Shown here one piece after another: positions 8,980 through 17,748 of a stretch of 64,000 bases of DNA (position 1 is the stretch's first letter; every line of letters starts with the position of its first letter). The stretch is from Streptomyces marinisediminis (GTDB lineage Bacteria > Actinomycetota > Actinomycetes > Streptomycetales > Streptomycetaceae). The DNA lies in assembly GCF_026262575.1 (NCBI RefSeq), contig NZ_JAPKFL010000003.1, positions 226,256-290,255 on the forward strand. The letters are read 5' to 3'. The notes under the pieces are model-generated. The model was not told where the DNA came from. It did not search any database and was given only the letters and a program-made list of their open reading frames with translations. Both the position numbers and the translations under genes were made by a program.

Positions 8980-8995
8980 TGTGACGCTGGTCACT
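8980..8995. promoter_or_regulatory. Crp-like site upstream of the Pro-rich surface protein
   Basis: TGTGA-CGCTGG-TCACT matches the CRP/FNR-type consensus TGTGA-N6-TCACA except for the last base. It sits 130 bp before the GTG at 9125. Streptomyces Crp uses this class of site; binding here is inference. Confidence 0.45.
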
Positions 8996-9124
8996 GGCCG
9001 GGGTGGGCCGAATGGAGGAACGAGGAAGGCGGCCGACGGCGCGGTCGGCACCGTCCGCGCCGGGGACGGACGAGAGCACCGAAAGCGACAAGTGCGACGC
9101 ACGCGACGAAAGGGGTGAGACGCG

Positions 9125-9781
9125 GTGAGGGTGACGAGAACACGGAGCGCGGGCGTCGTCAGCCTGCTCGTCGGCGCCGCGGTCCTGCTGCCGGTCCCCG
9201 CCGTGGCCTCGGGACACACGACCCCGGGCCACCCGGACACGGGCCGGCCGAGCGCCAGCCACAGCCAGGCGAGCCCCACCCCCTCCGGTGACCCGGAGAC
9301 GCCGCCGGAGTGGCTCCCCACCGAGGCCCCGCGGTTCCCGCCCCACCCGGGGGCCGGGCCGGACGGCCCTCCCGAGTGGACCAAGCCCTCCGCGCCGCCG
9401 AGCTCGCCGACACCCTCGCCGAGCACCGAGCCCGCCTCCCCGGCCCCCAGCGGCAGCCCCCCACCGAGCGAGCCGCCCGCCCCGTCGCCCACACCGACCG
9501 AGCAGCGGCAGGACGCGGCCCCGCCGCCCGTGGAGCAGCGGCAGGCGCCGGAGCGCACCGACCACGGTCACCGCTGGGTGCCGCTGCCCGACGGGCCGCA
9601 GGAGACGTTCGGCTCCTACGACCTCTACGCCGACTACGCGGAGGAGAGCGAGGCCCGGCCCGAGCCGGTCGCCGCCGGGACCACCAGCGGGCCCGTGCTC
9701 CCCGTGCTCTCCCTCGGCGCGGGCCTGGCCTCCCTCGGCCTCGGCCTCGCCTTCATCGCCCTCCGCCTGCGCCGCGGCTGA
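9125..9781 (+). CDS. Pro/Ser-rich secreted or wall-spanning protein with C-terminal membrane anchor
   Basis: I do not recognise a named family. The 218-aa product has an N-terminal signal peptide (VTRTRSAGVVSLLVGAAVLL, cleavage near AVA-SG at about residue 28). Residues ~30-140 are very rich in Pro, Ser, Thr and Glu and could span the cell wall. A short conserved-looking patch follows (RWVPLPDGPQETFGSYDLY, about residue 153), then a C-terminal hydrophobic helix ending in RLRRG (about 195-218). The layout fits a small surface protein held by a C-terminal helix. GTG start is preceded by AAAGGGGTGA. Confidence 0.7.
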   Translation: MRVTRTRSAGVVSLLVGAAVLLPVPAVASGHTTPGHPDTGRPSASHSQASPTPSGDPETPPEWLPTEAPRFPPHPGAGPDGPPEWTKPSAPPSSPTPSPSTEPASPAPSGSPPPSEPPAPSPTPTEQRQDAAPPPVEQRQAPERTDHGHRWVPLPDGPQETFGSYDLYADYAEESEARPEPVAAGTTSGPVLPVLSLGAGLASLGLGLAFIALRLRRG

Positions 9782-9843
9782 CCGCTCCCGCGCCGCGCGG
9801 AAGCGCCGCTCGGCGCGCCGCGCCCGCGCCGCACCCGCCGCAC

Positions 9844-9887
9844 GCTCATGGCGGCACGGAGCCGCCCGGCTCCGTGCCGCCATGAGC
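9844..9887 (+). terminator. Perfect 20-bp hairpin downstream of the surface-protein gene
   Basis: Arms 9844-9863 and 9868-9887 are perfectly complementary over 20 bp with a 4-nt loop (GCCC). It begins 63 nt after the stop and would work as a terminator in either direction. Confidence 0.75.
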
Positions 9888-10210
9888 ATGCGGGCGCGGA
9901 CGGGACGCGCGGATCGGCCGTCGCCCTGCCTCCGCGCGGGCTGCGGTCTGCACGGGGCGCGCGGGCGGGCCGCGGCGTGGCGTGCTGCGCGAGCCGGAGC
10001 CCGGGCGGGACGGCCGCCCGGTTCCCGGCGTCCACCGTGCGGTCCGCGCGGGGCGCACGGGGCGCGGCGGGGCCTTCGTCGCCCCGGCCCCGAGGGGCGG
10101 CCGGTACCTGGCCGGCGGGGTCGGCGGAGGACGGGCCGCCGCACGCCTGCGTGCCCGCCCGCGGCGCCGCACACCGGGGTTCCCGGAGCCGACGCGGCCC
10201 CGGCGCCGAC

Positions 10211-10253
10211 GCGGCCCCCGGCCCGCCGGAGGCGTCCGGGGGCCGGGGGCCGC
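10211..10253 (-). terminator. Terminator of bpa
   Basis: A 14-bp G/C stem (10211-10224 with 10240-10253) with a 15-nt loop lies 22 nt beyond the bpa stop on the minus strand. Confidence 0.7.
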
Positions 10254-10274
10254 GGGTGGTGTGGTGGGGCCGGG

Positions 10275-10817
10275 TTACAGGTACGGGCCGCTGCGGCCTT
10301 CCGCGCCCTGGGCCGGCTCGTCGGGGATCGCGCCGGGCGGCAGCGCGCGGCGCATCTGTTCGAGCTGGGCCCGCGCCGCCATCTGCTGGGCGAACAGTGC
10401 CGTCTGGATGCCGTGGAAGAGGCCCTCCAGCCAGCCGACGAGCTGGGCCTGCGCGATGCGCAGCTCCGCGTCGCTGGGCACGGCGTCCTCGGTGAAGGGC
10501 AGCGAGATCCGCTCCAGCTCCTCGATCAGCTCGGGGGCCAGTCCGTCCTCCAGCTCCTTGAGCGAGCTGCGGTGGATCTCCTTCAGCCGGGCGCGGCTCG
10601 CCTCGTCCAGCGGGGCGGCCTTCACCTCTTCGAGTAGCTGCTTGATCATGCTGCCGATGCGCATGACCTTCGCGGGCTGCTCGACCATCTCCGTCACCGG
10701 CGTCTCGTGCGACTCGTCGTCGCCCTCGCCGCCGGGCTTGCCCAGCGCCATTCCGTCCGGGCCGACCACCAGGACGTGCGAACTCTCCTGCGACCGTTCG
10801 TTCATCGGCTGACTCAT
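10275..10817 (-). CDS. bpa: Bacterial proteasome activator Bpa (PafE)
   Basis: Bpa forms an ATP-independent ring that docks on the 20S proteasome and opens its gate. The 180-aa protein has the family core: PAKVMRIGSMIKQLLEEVKA (about residue 48), a helical bundle ending QTALFAQQMAARAQLEQM, and a flexible tail. The last four residues are GPYL; the family's gate-opening motif is GQYL, so the penultimate Tyr-Leu is kept but Gln is replaced by Pro. ATG at 10817 is used; ATG at 10805 and GTG at 10832 are alternatives. It is convergent with the surface-protein gene and separate from the bkd operon behind it. Confidence 0.9.
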   Translation of the reverse strand: MSQPMNERSQESSHVLVVGPDGMALGKPGGEGDDESHETPVTEMVEQPAKVMRIGSMIKQLLEEVKAAPLDEASRARLKEIHRSSLKELEDGLAPELIEELERISLPFTEDAVPSDAELRIAQAQLVGWLEGLFHGIQTALFAQQMAARAQLEQMRRALPPGAIPDEPAQGAEGRSGPYL

Positions 10818-10978
10818 ACCCCCATTCTGCACGCCGACCCGCGGCCGGGCCGGTCCGTCCGACACCGGGTGCCCGGCGGGCCGCCGACCATGCGGCCCCG
10901 CGGTCGGCGGGACCGCGGGGGCCGCGGGTGGCGAAGGGGGCGCGGCCCGGCCCGAACGGGCCGGGCCGCGCCCCGCGC

Positions 10979-12439
10979 TCAGGACCAGGTGATCAGGCGC
11001 TTGGGGCGCTCCAGCACCGCGGCCACGTCGGCCAGCACCTTCGAGCCGAGCTCGCCGTCGACCAGCCGGTGGTCGAAGGAGAGCGCCAGCGTGGTGACGT
11101 GGCGCGGCTTGACCTTGCCCTTGTGCACCCACGGCTGTTCCCTGACCGCGCCGAAGGCGAGGATCGCCGACTCCCCGGGGTTGAGGATGGGCGTGCCGGT
11201 GTCGACGCCGAAGACGCCGACGTTGGTGATGGTCACCGTGCCCCCGGCCATGTCGCCGGGCGCCGTCTTGCCCTCCCGGGCCGTGGACACCAGCTCGCCC
11301 AGCGCCCGCGAGAGCTCCGGCAGGGTCATGGCGTGCGCGTCCTTGATGTTCGGCACGATCAGACCGCGCGGGGTCGCCGCCGCGATGCCCAGGTTGACGT
11401 AGTCCTTGTAGACGATCTCCTGGTTCTCCTCGTCCCAGGAGGCGTTCACGTCCGGGTGGCGCCGGATGGCCACGAGCAGGGCCTTGGCCACCAGCAGCAG
11501 CGGGTTCACCCGCAGCCCGGCCATGTCCTTGTCCTGCTTGAGCTCCTCCACCAGCCGCATCGTGCGCGTGACGTCGACGGTGACGAACTCGGTCACGTGC
11601 GGCGCGGTGAAGGCGCTGCTGACCATCGCGGACGCGGTCGCCTTGCGGACGCCCTTGACCGGGACCCGGCGCTCGCGGATGGCCGCCATGGACTGCGGCG
11701 CCACCTCCACCCGGTCGGCCCCGGCCGGCTCGGCCGCCGGGGTGGCGGGCTCCGGCTCGGCGGCCGGGGCGGGCGCGGCCGCCGCGTGCACGTCCTCGCG
11801 GGTGATGACGCCCTCCGGCCCGCTGGGGGTGACGCGGGCGAGGTCCACACCCAGGTCCCTGGCCAGCTTGCGCACCGGCGGCTTGGCCAGCGGCCGGGTC
11901 GCGGCGGGCGAGGTGGGCGCGTCCGGGGCGGGGGTGCCGGGGACCGTGCCGTTCAGCTCCGCCTGCAGCGCCTCCTTCGCGCCCTGCTCGGGCGAGGCGG
12001 CGGCCTGCTTGCGCGGCCGGCGCTTCGTCGACGCGGTGGACACCCCGTACCCGACGAGCACGGGTTGCCGCTTGCCCTCCTCCGGCTCCGCCGGCTCGGC
12101 GGCCGGGGCGGCGGGCTCCGGCCCGGCGGCGGGAGCGGACTCGGCGGCGGGTGCGCCGCCCGCGTCGGCCGGGCCCTGCCCGGGGTCGGTGTCGACGGTG
12201 ATGATCGGCGTACCGACGTCCACCGTCGTGCCCTCGTCGAAGTGCAGCTCGCTGACCACCCCGGTGAACGGGATCGGCAGCTCGACGGCCGCCTTGGCCG
12301 TCTCCACCTCGCACACCACCTGGCCGTCGGTGACCTCGTCACCGGGCTTGACGTGCCAGGACAGGATCTCGGCCTCGGTCAGCCCCTCGCCGACGTCGGG
12401 CATCTTGAACTCGCGGAAGCGCTGCGCGTTCGCGGTCAT
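10979..12439 (-). CDS. bkdH: Dihydrolipoamide acyltransferase E2 of second BCDH
   Basis: Second BCDH E2, 486 aa. Lipoyl domain at residues 8-85 with lipoyl Lys49 in ETAKA; Ala/Pro/Glu-rich hinge 90-125; a GYG motif region followed by the subunit-binding domain (about 195-235, KPPVRKLARDLGVDL); a second Ala/Pro hinge; catalytic domain to the end with DHRLVDGE. Start ATG at 12439 has GAGGAG about 9 nt upstream. It is 23 nt downstream of E1-beta in the same operon. It differs from the first E2 by conventional Ala/Pro hinges. The symbol is assigned by analogy with bkdFGH of S. avermitilis and is tentative. Confidence 0.92.
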   Translation of the reverse strand: MTANAQRFREFKMPDVGEGLTEAEILSWHVKPGDEVTDGQVVCEVETAKAAVELPIPFTGVVSELHFDEGTTVDVGTPIITVDTDPGQGPADAGGAPAAESAPAAGPEPAAPAAEPAEPEEGKRQPVLVGYGVSTASTKRRPRKQAAASPEQGAKEALQAELNGTVPGTPAPDAPTSPAATRPLAKPPVRKLARDLGVDLARVTPSGPEGVITREDVHAAAAPAPAAEPEPATPAAEPAGADRVEVAPQSMAAIRERRVPVKGVRKATASAMVSSAFTAPHVTEFVTVDVTRTMRLVEELKQDKDMAGLRVNPLLLVAKALLVAIRRHPDVNASWDEENQEIVYKDYVNLGIAAATPRGLIVPNIKDAHAMTLPELSRALGELVSTAREGKTAPGDMAGGTVTITNVGVFGVDTGTPILNPGESAILAFGAVREQPWVHKGKVKPRHVTTLALSFDHRLVDGELGSKVLADVAAVLERPKRLITWS

Positions 12440-12462
12440 CGTCACGACTCTCCTCAGCCCTC

Positions 12463-13455
12463 TCAGTACGCCAGGGCGCGGTCGACGGCGTCGAGCACCC
12501 GGTCCAGGCCGGGGAGGTACTCCTCCTCCAGCCGGGCGGGGGGGTACGGCGCGTGGAAGCCGCCGACGCGCAGCACCGGGGCCTCCAGGTGGTAGAAGGA
12601 CCGCTCGGTGATCCGGGCGGCGATCTCCGCGCCGGCGCCGAGGAACACCGGCGCCTCGTGCACGATGACCAGGCGCCCGGTCTTCTCCACCGAGCGCTGC
12701 ACCGTGTCGAAGTCGATCGGTGAGATCGAGCGCAGGTCCACGACCTCCAGCGAGCGGCCCTCCTCCTCGGCGGCCGCCGCGGCCTCCAGGCAGGTCTTGA
12801 CCATCGGGCCGTAGGCGGCGAGCGTCAGGTCGCCGCCCTCGCGGGCCACCCGCGCCCGGTGCAGCGGGGCCGGGATGGCGGAGGTGTCGACCGCCGCCTT
12901 GTCCCAGTAGCGCCGCTTGGGCTCGAAGAAGATCACCGGGTCGTCGGACTCGATGGCCTGGCGCATCATCCAGTAGGCGTCGCTCGCGTTCGAGGGCGAG
13001 ACGCACTTCAGGCCCGCCACGTGCGCGAAGAGCGCCTCGGGCGACTCGCTGTGGTGCTCGACGGCGCCGATGCCGCCGCCGTAGGGGATGCGGATGACGA
13101 CGGGCAGCCGCACCTTGCCCAGCGCCCGGGCGTGCATCTTGGCGAGCTGGGTGACGATCTGGTCGTAGGCGGGGAAGACGAAGCCGTCGAACTGGATCTC
13201 GGCCACCGGGCGGTAACCGCGCAGCGCCAGGCCGATCGCGGTGCCGATGATCCCCGACTCGGCGAGCGGGGTGTCGATGACCCGGTCCTCGCCGAAGTCC
13301 TTCTGCAGCCCGTCGGTGACGCGGAAGACGCCGCCGAGCTTGCCCACGTCCTCGCCCATGACCAGGACCTTGGGGTCGGCCTCCAGGGCCGAGCGCAGCG
13401 ACTCGTTGATCGCCTTGGCGATCGGGAGCTGGCCGGAACTCTTCGCAGCAGCCAT
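12463..13455 (-). CDS. bkdG: Branched-chain alpha-keto acid dehydrogenase E1 beta (second set)
   Basis: 330-aa E1-beta. Conserved blocks VLVMGEDVGKLGGVFRVTDG, PYGGGIGAVEHHSESPEAL and the C-terminal transketolase domain (AAYGPMVKTCLEAAAAA) are present. It is shorter than the first-operon copy because the N-terminal extension is missing. It begins 2 nt after the E1-alpha stop, so the subunits are tightly co-translated. Confidence 0.93.
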   Translation of the reverse strand: MAAAKSSGQLPIAKAINESLRSALEADPKVLVMGEDVGKLGGVFRVTDGLQKDFGEDRVIDTPLAESGIIGTAIGLALRGYRPVAEIQFDGFVFPAYDQIVTQLAKMHARALGKVRLPVVIRIPYGGGIGAVEHHSESPEALFAHVAGLKCVSPSNASDAYWMMRQAIESDDPVIFFEPKRRYWDKAAVDTSAIPAPLHRARVAREGGDLTLAAYGPMVKTCLEAAAAAEEEGRSLEVVDLRSISPIDFDTVQRSVEKTGRLVIVHEAPVFLGAGAEIAARITERSFYHLEAPVLRVGGFHAPYPPARLEEEYLPGLDRVLDAVDRALAY

Positions 13456-13457
13456 GG

Positions 13458-14681
13458 TCAGTTGCCCCTCTCGGCGGCGGAGTCGGCGGGGTCGTCGGCG
13501 AAGGACGCGAGGTACTCGGCGAACTGCGCGCGCTCCTCGTCGATCAGCGCGTGCCCGTCGGCGTAGGCGTTCTCGAAGATCGCCATGGTGTCGGGGTCGG
13601 GCATGGTGCGGATCTTCTCCCGCACGCCGCGGCCCAGCTCCTCGCTCTCTTCCTCCAGGCCCGCGAAGAACGCCTCGTCGGCCAGGCCCTCGGCCTCCAG
13701 GTAGGCGCGCAGCCGCTGGATCGGGTCCTTGGCCTCCCAGGCCGCCCGCTCGCCGTCGGTGCGGTAGCGGGTCGGGTCGTCGGAGGTGGTGTGGGCGCCC
13801 ATGCGGTAGGTGAACGCCTCCACCAGCATGGGGCCCTGACCGGAGCGGGCGTGCTCCAGCGCGGCCCGGGTCACCGCCAGCACCGCCAGCACGTCGTTGC
13901 CGTCCACCCGCACGCCGGGGAAGCCGTAGCCGGCGGCGCGCTGGTAGATCGGCACCCGGGACTGCTTCTCGGTGGGCTCGGAGATCGCCCACTGGTTGTT
14001 CTGGCAGAAGAACACCACCGGCGCGTTGTAGACGGCGGCGAAGGTGAACGCCTCCGCGACGTCGCCCTGGCTGGAGGCGCCGTCACCGAAGTAGGCGACG
14101 ACGGCCGAGTCCGCGCCGTCCTTGCTCACTCCCATGGCGTAGCCGGTGGCGTGCAGCGTCTGGGAGCCGATGACGATGGTGTAGAGGTGGAAGTTGTTGC
14201 TGTTGGGGTCCCAGCCGCCGTTGTTCACGCCGCGGAACATGCCCAGCAGGTTCGCCGGGTCCACGCCCCGGCACCAGGCCACACCGTGCTCGCGGTAGGT
14301 GGGGAAGACGTAGTCGTCGTCGCGCAGCGCCCGGCCGGAGCCGATCTGCGCGGCCTCCTGGCCCAGCAGCGAGGCCCACAGGCCCAGCTCGCCCTGGCGC
14401 TGGAGCGAGGTGGCCTCGGCGTCGAAGCGACGCGTCAGCACCATGTCGCGGTACAGGCCCCGCAGCTCGTCCGGGCTCAGGTCGATGGCGTAGTCAGGGT
14501 GCTCGACGCGCTCCCCCTCGGGGGTGAGCAGTTGCACCAGCTCAGGCTGCGCGGGGGCGGCCGGAGCGGTGGGCTGCGCGGCCTTCCGCTTCGCGGGCGC
14601 CTTCTTGGCGGGCGTCTTGGCCGCCGTGCGCTTTCCGCTGCTGCGCGTCGTCCCGCGCGCGGCAGTGCTTTCCACGGTCAC
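13458..14681 (-). CDS. bkdF: Branched-chain alpha-keto acid dehydrogenase E1 alpha (second set)
   Basis: 407-aa E1-alpha with ThDP motif GDGASSQGDVAEAF...NNQWAIS. GTG at 14681 follows GGAGGAG. Residues about 10-45 form a Lys/Ala/Pro-rich tail (SGKRTAAKTPAKKAPAKRKA) resembling the C-terminal tails of histone H1-like and actinobacterial HU proteins; such a tail is not part of the catalytic fold and is absent from the first E1-alpha. The ~400-residue length fits the BkdF type. First gene of the second operon, divergent from the response regulator. Confidence 0.93.
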   Translation of the reverse strand: MTVESTAARGTTRSSGKRTAAKTPAKKAPAKRKAAQPTAPAAPAQPELVQLLTPEGERVEHPDYAIDLSPDELRGLYRDMVLTRRFDAEATSLQRQGELGLWASLLGQEAAQIGSGRALRDDDYVFPTYREHGVAWCRGVDPANLLGMFRGVNNGGWDPNSNNFHLYTIVIGSQTLHATGYAMGVSKDGADSAVVAYFGDGASSQGDVAEAFTFAAVYNAPVVFFCQNNQWAISEPTEKQSRVPIYQRAAGYGFPGVRVDGNDVLAVLAVTRAALEHARSGQGPMLVEAFTYRMGAHTTSDDPTRYRTDGERAAWEAKDPIQRLRAYLEAEGLADEAFFAGLEEESEELGRGVREKIRTMPDPDTMAIFENAYADGHALIDEERAQFAEYLASFADDPADSAAERGN

Positions 14682-15030
14682 GTGTGCTCCTCCGTCTGTC
14701 CGGCCCCCGGGGTCTCCGGATGAGCCAGTGCGGCTCGCCCGGTGCCGCTACGGCGCACGGGGTGGGGTGCGGCGCGGTCGGCCCGAGCGGTGACAGCTTG
14801 TCCCGTTCGACGGCCCGCCGAGGGCACGTTACCCAGTCTTCCCGTATGGGTGCGAAGCACCTCTGACCTGCAATTTTCCTTGGATTTCCAAGTAAACCGC
14901 GCGTGGGGTGGGGGTCAGCCGGGAACGTCACTGGTCACAGCCTTGCAGGCCCGAAGGACAAGCGCACGTTATCCGAGGGGGACGGGCTTCGGGAAGAGCA
15001 AGCGGGGGATCAGTATGTGAGACTGGCGTT
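14682..15030. other. 349-bp divergent promoter region, bkdF / response regulator
   Basis: No gene seen. The stretch 14870-14897 is unusually AT-rich for this genome and holds the palindrome at 14879-14892. It should contain promoters for both flanking genes. Confidence 0.6.
14879..14892. promoter_or_regulatory. Candidate operator upstream of the second bkd operon
   Basis: CTTGGA-TT-TCCAAG is a perfect 6-bp inverted repeat within an AT-rich island, about 200 bp before the E1-alpha start. It is a plausible Lrp/AsnC (BkdR) or response-regulator site; assignment is inference. Confidence 0.4.
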
Positions 15031-15687
15031 GTGGGCGAATCGGGTCAGATCCGGGTGTTCCTCCTCGACGATCACGAGGTCGTCCGCCGCGGGGTGCGCG
15101 AGCTGCTGGCCACCGAGGCGGACATCGAGGTCGTCGGCGAGGCCGGCACGGCGGCGGAGGCGCTCACCCGCATCCCGGCCGTGCGGCCGGACGTCGCCGT
15201 GCTCGACGTGCGCCTGCCCGACGGCAGCGGGGTGGAGGTCTGCCGCGAGATCCGCTCCCGGCACCAGGAGGTGCGGTGCCTGATGCTCACCTCCTACGCC
15301 GACGACGAGGCGCTCTTCGAGGCGATCGTGGCCGGGGCCTCCGGGTACGTGCTGAAGGCCATCCGGGGCACCGACCTGCTCGGCGCGGTGCGCGACGTCG
15401 CCGCCGGCCACTCCCTGCTCGACCCCGTGGCCACCCAGCGCGTGCTGGACCGGCTGCGCGCCGCCCCCCGGGGCGGCCCGCTGGCCGGGCTGACGGACCA
15501 GGAGCGGCGCATCCTCGACCTGATCGGTGAGGGCCTGACCAACCGGGCGATCGGCGCGCGGCTGCACCTGGCGGAGAAGACGGTGAAGAACTACGTCTCC
15601 GGGCTGCTGGCCAAGCTCGGCATGGAGCGCCGCGCCCAGGCCGCCGCCTACGTCGCCCGCCTCCACGCCGACGAGTCCCACCACTGA
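15031..15687 (+). CDS. NarL/LuxR-family response regulator
   Basis: 218 aa. Receiver domain 1-125 (acidic pocket FLLDDHE, phospho-Asp in [13 protein letters not shown] at about residue 56, conserved Thr/Ser in LMLTSYADD, Lys in GYVLKAI). C-terminal LuxR-type helix-turn-helix ([21 protein letters not shown]...[17 protein letters not shown]). GTG at 15031 gives the standard family length; upstream in-frame codons would add an unconserved leader. No ribosome site is obvious, so leaderless initiation is possible. No histidine kinase is adjacent, so it is an orphan regulator here. Confidence 0.88.
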   Translation: MGESGQIRVFLLDDHEVVRRGVRELLATEADIEVVGEAGTAAEALTRIPAVRPDVAVLDVRLPDGSGVEVCREIRSRHQEVRCLMLTSYADDEALFEAIVAGASGYVLKAIRGTDLLGAVRDVAAGHSLLDPVATQRVLDRLRAAPRGGPLAGLTDQERRILDLIGEGLTNRAIGARLHLAEKTVKNYVSGLLAKLGMERRAQAAAYVARLHADESHH

Positions 15688-15845
15688 CGGCGCCCCCGCG
15701 CGCCGGACGCGCCGGGTCGGGGCAGCCGTCCGTCCGGCGTTCCCGGGCCGGGCCCCGCGGCAACGGGGCGGCGGGACTCCGGCGGAGGGCGCGGGGCCCC
15801 GGAGCGCGCGGCCACGGGCGTGCAGGCGTGCGGACGGCGTCCGGG

Positions 15846-15867
15846 CCGCACGGAGCGAGCCGTGCGG
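15846..15867. terminator. Hairpin between convergent response regulator and kinase genes
   Basis: CCGCACGG (15846-15853) pairs with CCGTGCGG (15860-15867) around AGCGAG. A further G/C hairpin near 15951-15977 lies just beyond the kinase stop. Together these probably end both convergent transcripts. Confidence 0.55.
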
Positions 15868-15981
15868 ACGGGACCCCGGCCGCACGGACGCGAGCCGCGT
15901 GGGCGATATCCGGGGTGTGGGGACGCACGCCGTGCGGGAGGGGACCGGGGCGGCCCCGGCCCCCGCGGGCGGGGCCGGGCG

Positions 15982-17748
15982 TTACGGCGTCGTGCCCACG
16001 CCCTCCGCGGTGCCACCCGGCTCGCCGCCACCGGTGTTGCCGCCCGAGGTTCCGGCCGGGTCGCCGCCTCCGCCGCCGGGGGCGCCGCCCTGGTCCCCGC
16101 CGCTGGCTTCGCCGCCAGTGGCCTCGCCGCCGCCGCCCGCGTCGTCGCCGCCGCCGCCGGTGTCGCCGCCGCCGGTCTCGCCACCGCCGCCGGTGTCGGT
16201 ACCGCCGGTGTCGCCGCCGCCGGTGTCCGTGCCGCCGCCGTCCGTGCCACCGGTCGTCGGTTCGCCCGACGGACCGCTCGGGTCGTCGGAGGGCTCCCGC
16301 GGAGTGATGGGCGGGTCCGGGGTGCCCGGGTCCCGGGGCTCCGGGTAGCCGCCGCCCGTCCCCTCCTCGGTGGGCGCCTCGTTCGACGGCGTGTCCTCCG
16401 GCTCCTGCGACGCCTCGCTCTCCTCGTCGGAGGGGGTGGCCGAGGTGGTCTCGGTGACCGGGCCCGTGCCGCCGCCGTCCTCACCGGTGTTGTTCAGCGC
16501 GAACAGGATGCCCGCCGCCACGGCGAGCACCGCGAAGAAGGAGACGAGGGCGTACTTCAGGCCGCTGCCGCCGCGGCCGCCCTCCCGGGGGTCGCCGTCG
16601 TAGCCCCCGGAGGCCGCCCGGGGGTGGCCCCAGTCGTCCCGGTCGGGGCGGCCCAGCAGCATGCCGGGCTGCGCCGCGGTGTCGCCCAGCCGCGCGGTGG
16701 CGTCGTACCCGCCGCCCGCGGCCCCGGCCACCGCGCCCAGCCCCATCGCCGGGGTGGCGCCGGTGGTGTGCACCGAGCCGGTGTTCCACAGGCCGCCGGT
16801 GTGGCTGCCCTGCTCCTGGAGCTGGCGCAGCGCGTACCCGATGAGGCCGCGCATCTCCTCGGCGGACTGGAAGCGGTCGTCCGGGTCCTTGGCCAGCGAC
16901 CGCATGACCAGGCCGTCCAGCTCGGGCGGCACGCCGTCCGTGACCTCCGACGGCCGCACCGGCTCGTCCTGCACGTGCTGGTAGACCACCGACAGCGGCG
17001 TCTCGCCGGTGAACGGCGGGCGGCGCGTCAGCAGCTCGTAGAGCAGGCAGCCCGTCGCGTAGAGGTCGGAGCGGGCGTCCACCGTCTTGCCGAGCGCCTG
17101 CTCGGGGGAGAGGTACTGCGGCGTGCCCATGACCATGCCGGTCTGCGTCATCGTCGTGGAGACGCCGTGCAGCGCGCGGGCGATGCCGAAGTCCATCACC
17201 TTGACGGCGCCGGTGTCGGTGATGATCACGTTGGCGGGCTTGATGTCGCGGTGCACGATGCCGTGCTGGTGGCTGTAGGCGAGGGCCTCCAGCACGCCGG
17301 AGACGATGATCAGCGCCTGGTCCGGGGGCGGGGCGTCCGCGGTGAGCAGCAGCTCGCGGATCGTGCGGCCCTCGACGAGCTCCATCACGATGTAGGGCAC
17401 CGTCGCGCCGTCCGCCGTGTCCTCGCCGGAGTCGTACACGGCGACGACGGCGTGGTGGTTGAGGCCCGCGACGGACTGCGCCTCGCGGGTGAAGCGGGCC
17501 TTGGCCGTCGGGTCCTCGGCGAGATCGGCGCGCAGCAGCTTGACGGCCACGGTGCGGCCCAGCCGGACGTCCTCGGCGGCGAAGACCTCCGCCATGCCGC
17601 CCCGGCCCAGGCGCCGCGTCAGCCGGTAGCGGCCGTCCCCGACGAGACCGCCGTTCCCCCACCCTTCGGACCCGGAGGGCGGGGTGGACGCGCCGTTGCC
17701 CGGCTCGTCGGGGCCCTGGGGGCCTCCCGGGGTCTGCGTCTGTCCCAT
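15982..17748 (-). CDS. Membrane Ser/Thr protein kinase with Gly/Thr-rich extracellular tail
   Basis: 588-aa Hanks-type kinase. Kinase domain ~41-310: Gly-loop GRGGMAEV, catalytic Lys70, HRDIKPAN (166-173), DFG (186-188), activation loop with TTMTQTGM. A juxtamembrane region leads to one transmembrane helix (398-418). The outer ~170 residues are Glu/Ser/Thr-rich, then repeats of Gly-Gly-Thr/Asp with no PASTA domain, so ligand sensing must differ from classical PknB. ATG at 17748 follows GAGGA; the open frame continues upstream without support. Divergent from a second kinase. Confidence 0.9.
   Translation of the reverse strand: MGQTQTPGGPQGPDEPGNGASTPPSGSEGWGNGGLVGDGRYRLTRRLGRGGMAEVFAAEDVRLGRTVAVKLLRADLAEDPTAKARFTREAQSVAGLNHHAVVAVYDSGEDTADGATVPYIVMELVEGRTIRELLLTADAPPPDQALIIVSGVLEALAYSHQHGIVHRDIKPANVIITDTGAVKVMDFGIARALHGVSTTMTQTGMVMGTPQYLSPEQALGKTVDARSDLYATGCLLYELLTRRPPFTGETPLSVVYQHVQDEPVRPSEVTDGVPPELDGLVMRSLAKDPDDRFQSAEEMRGLIGYALRQLQEQGSHTGGLWNTGSVHTTGATPAMGLGAVAGAAGGGYDATARLGDTAAQPGMLLGRPDRDDWGHPRAASGGYDGDPREGGRGGSGLKYALVSFFAVLAVAAGILFALNNTGEDGGGTGPVTETTSATPSDEESEASQEPEDTPSNEAPTEEGTGGGYPEPRDPGTPDPPITPREPSDDPSGPSGEPTTGGTDGGGTDTGGGDTGGTDTGGGGETGGGDTGGGGDDAGGGGEATGGEASGGDQGGAPGGGGGDPAGTSGGNTGGGEPGGTAEGVGTTP

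Larger units (their letters stand above)
9782..10274. other. 493-bp convergent intergenic region
   Basis: Between the surface-protein gene and bpa I see no credible gene; open frames here are GC-driven. It holds a long hairpin at 9844-9887 and a second at 10211-10253, listed separately. Confidence 0.6.

Noticed and set aside
9890..10210. Genes in the convergent gap
   Set aside because: All frames are open because of GC content and none gives a plausible protein.
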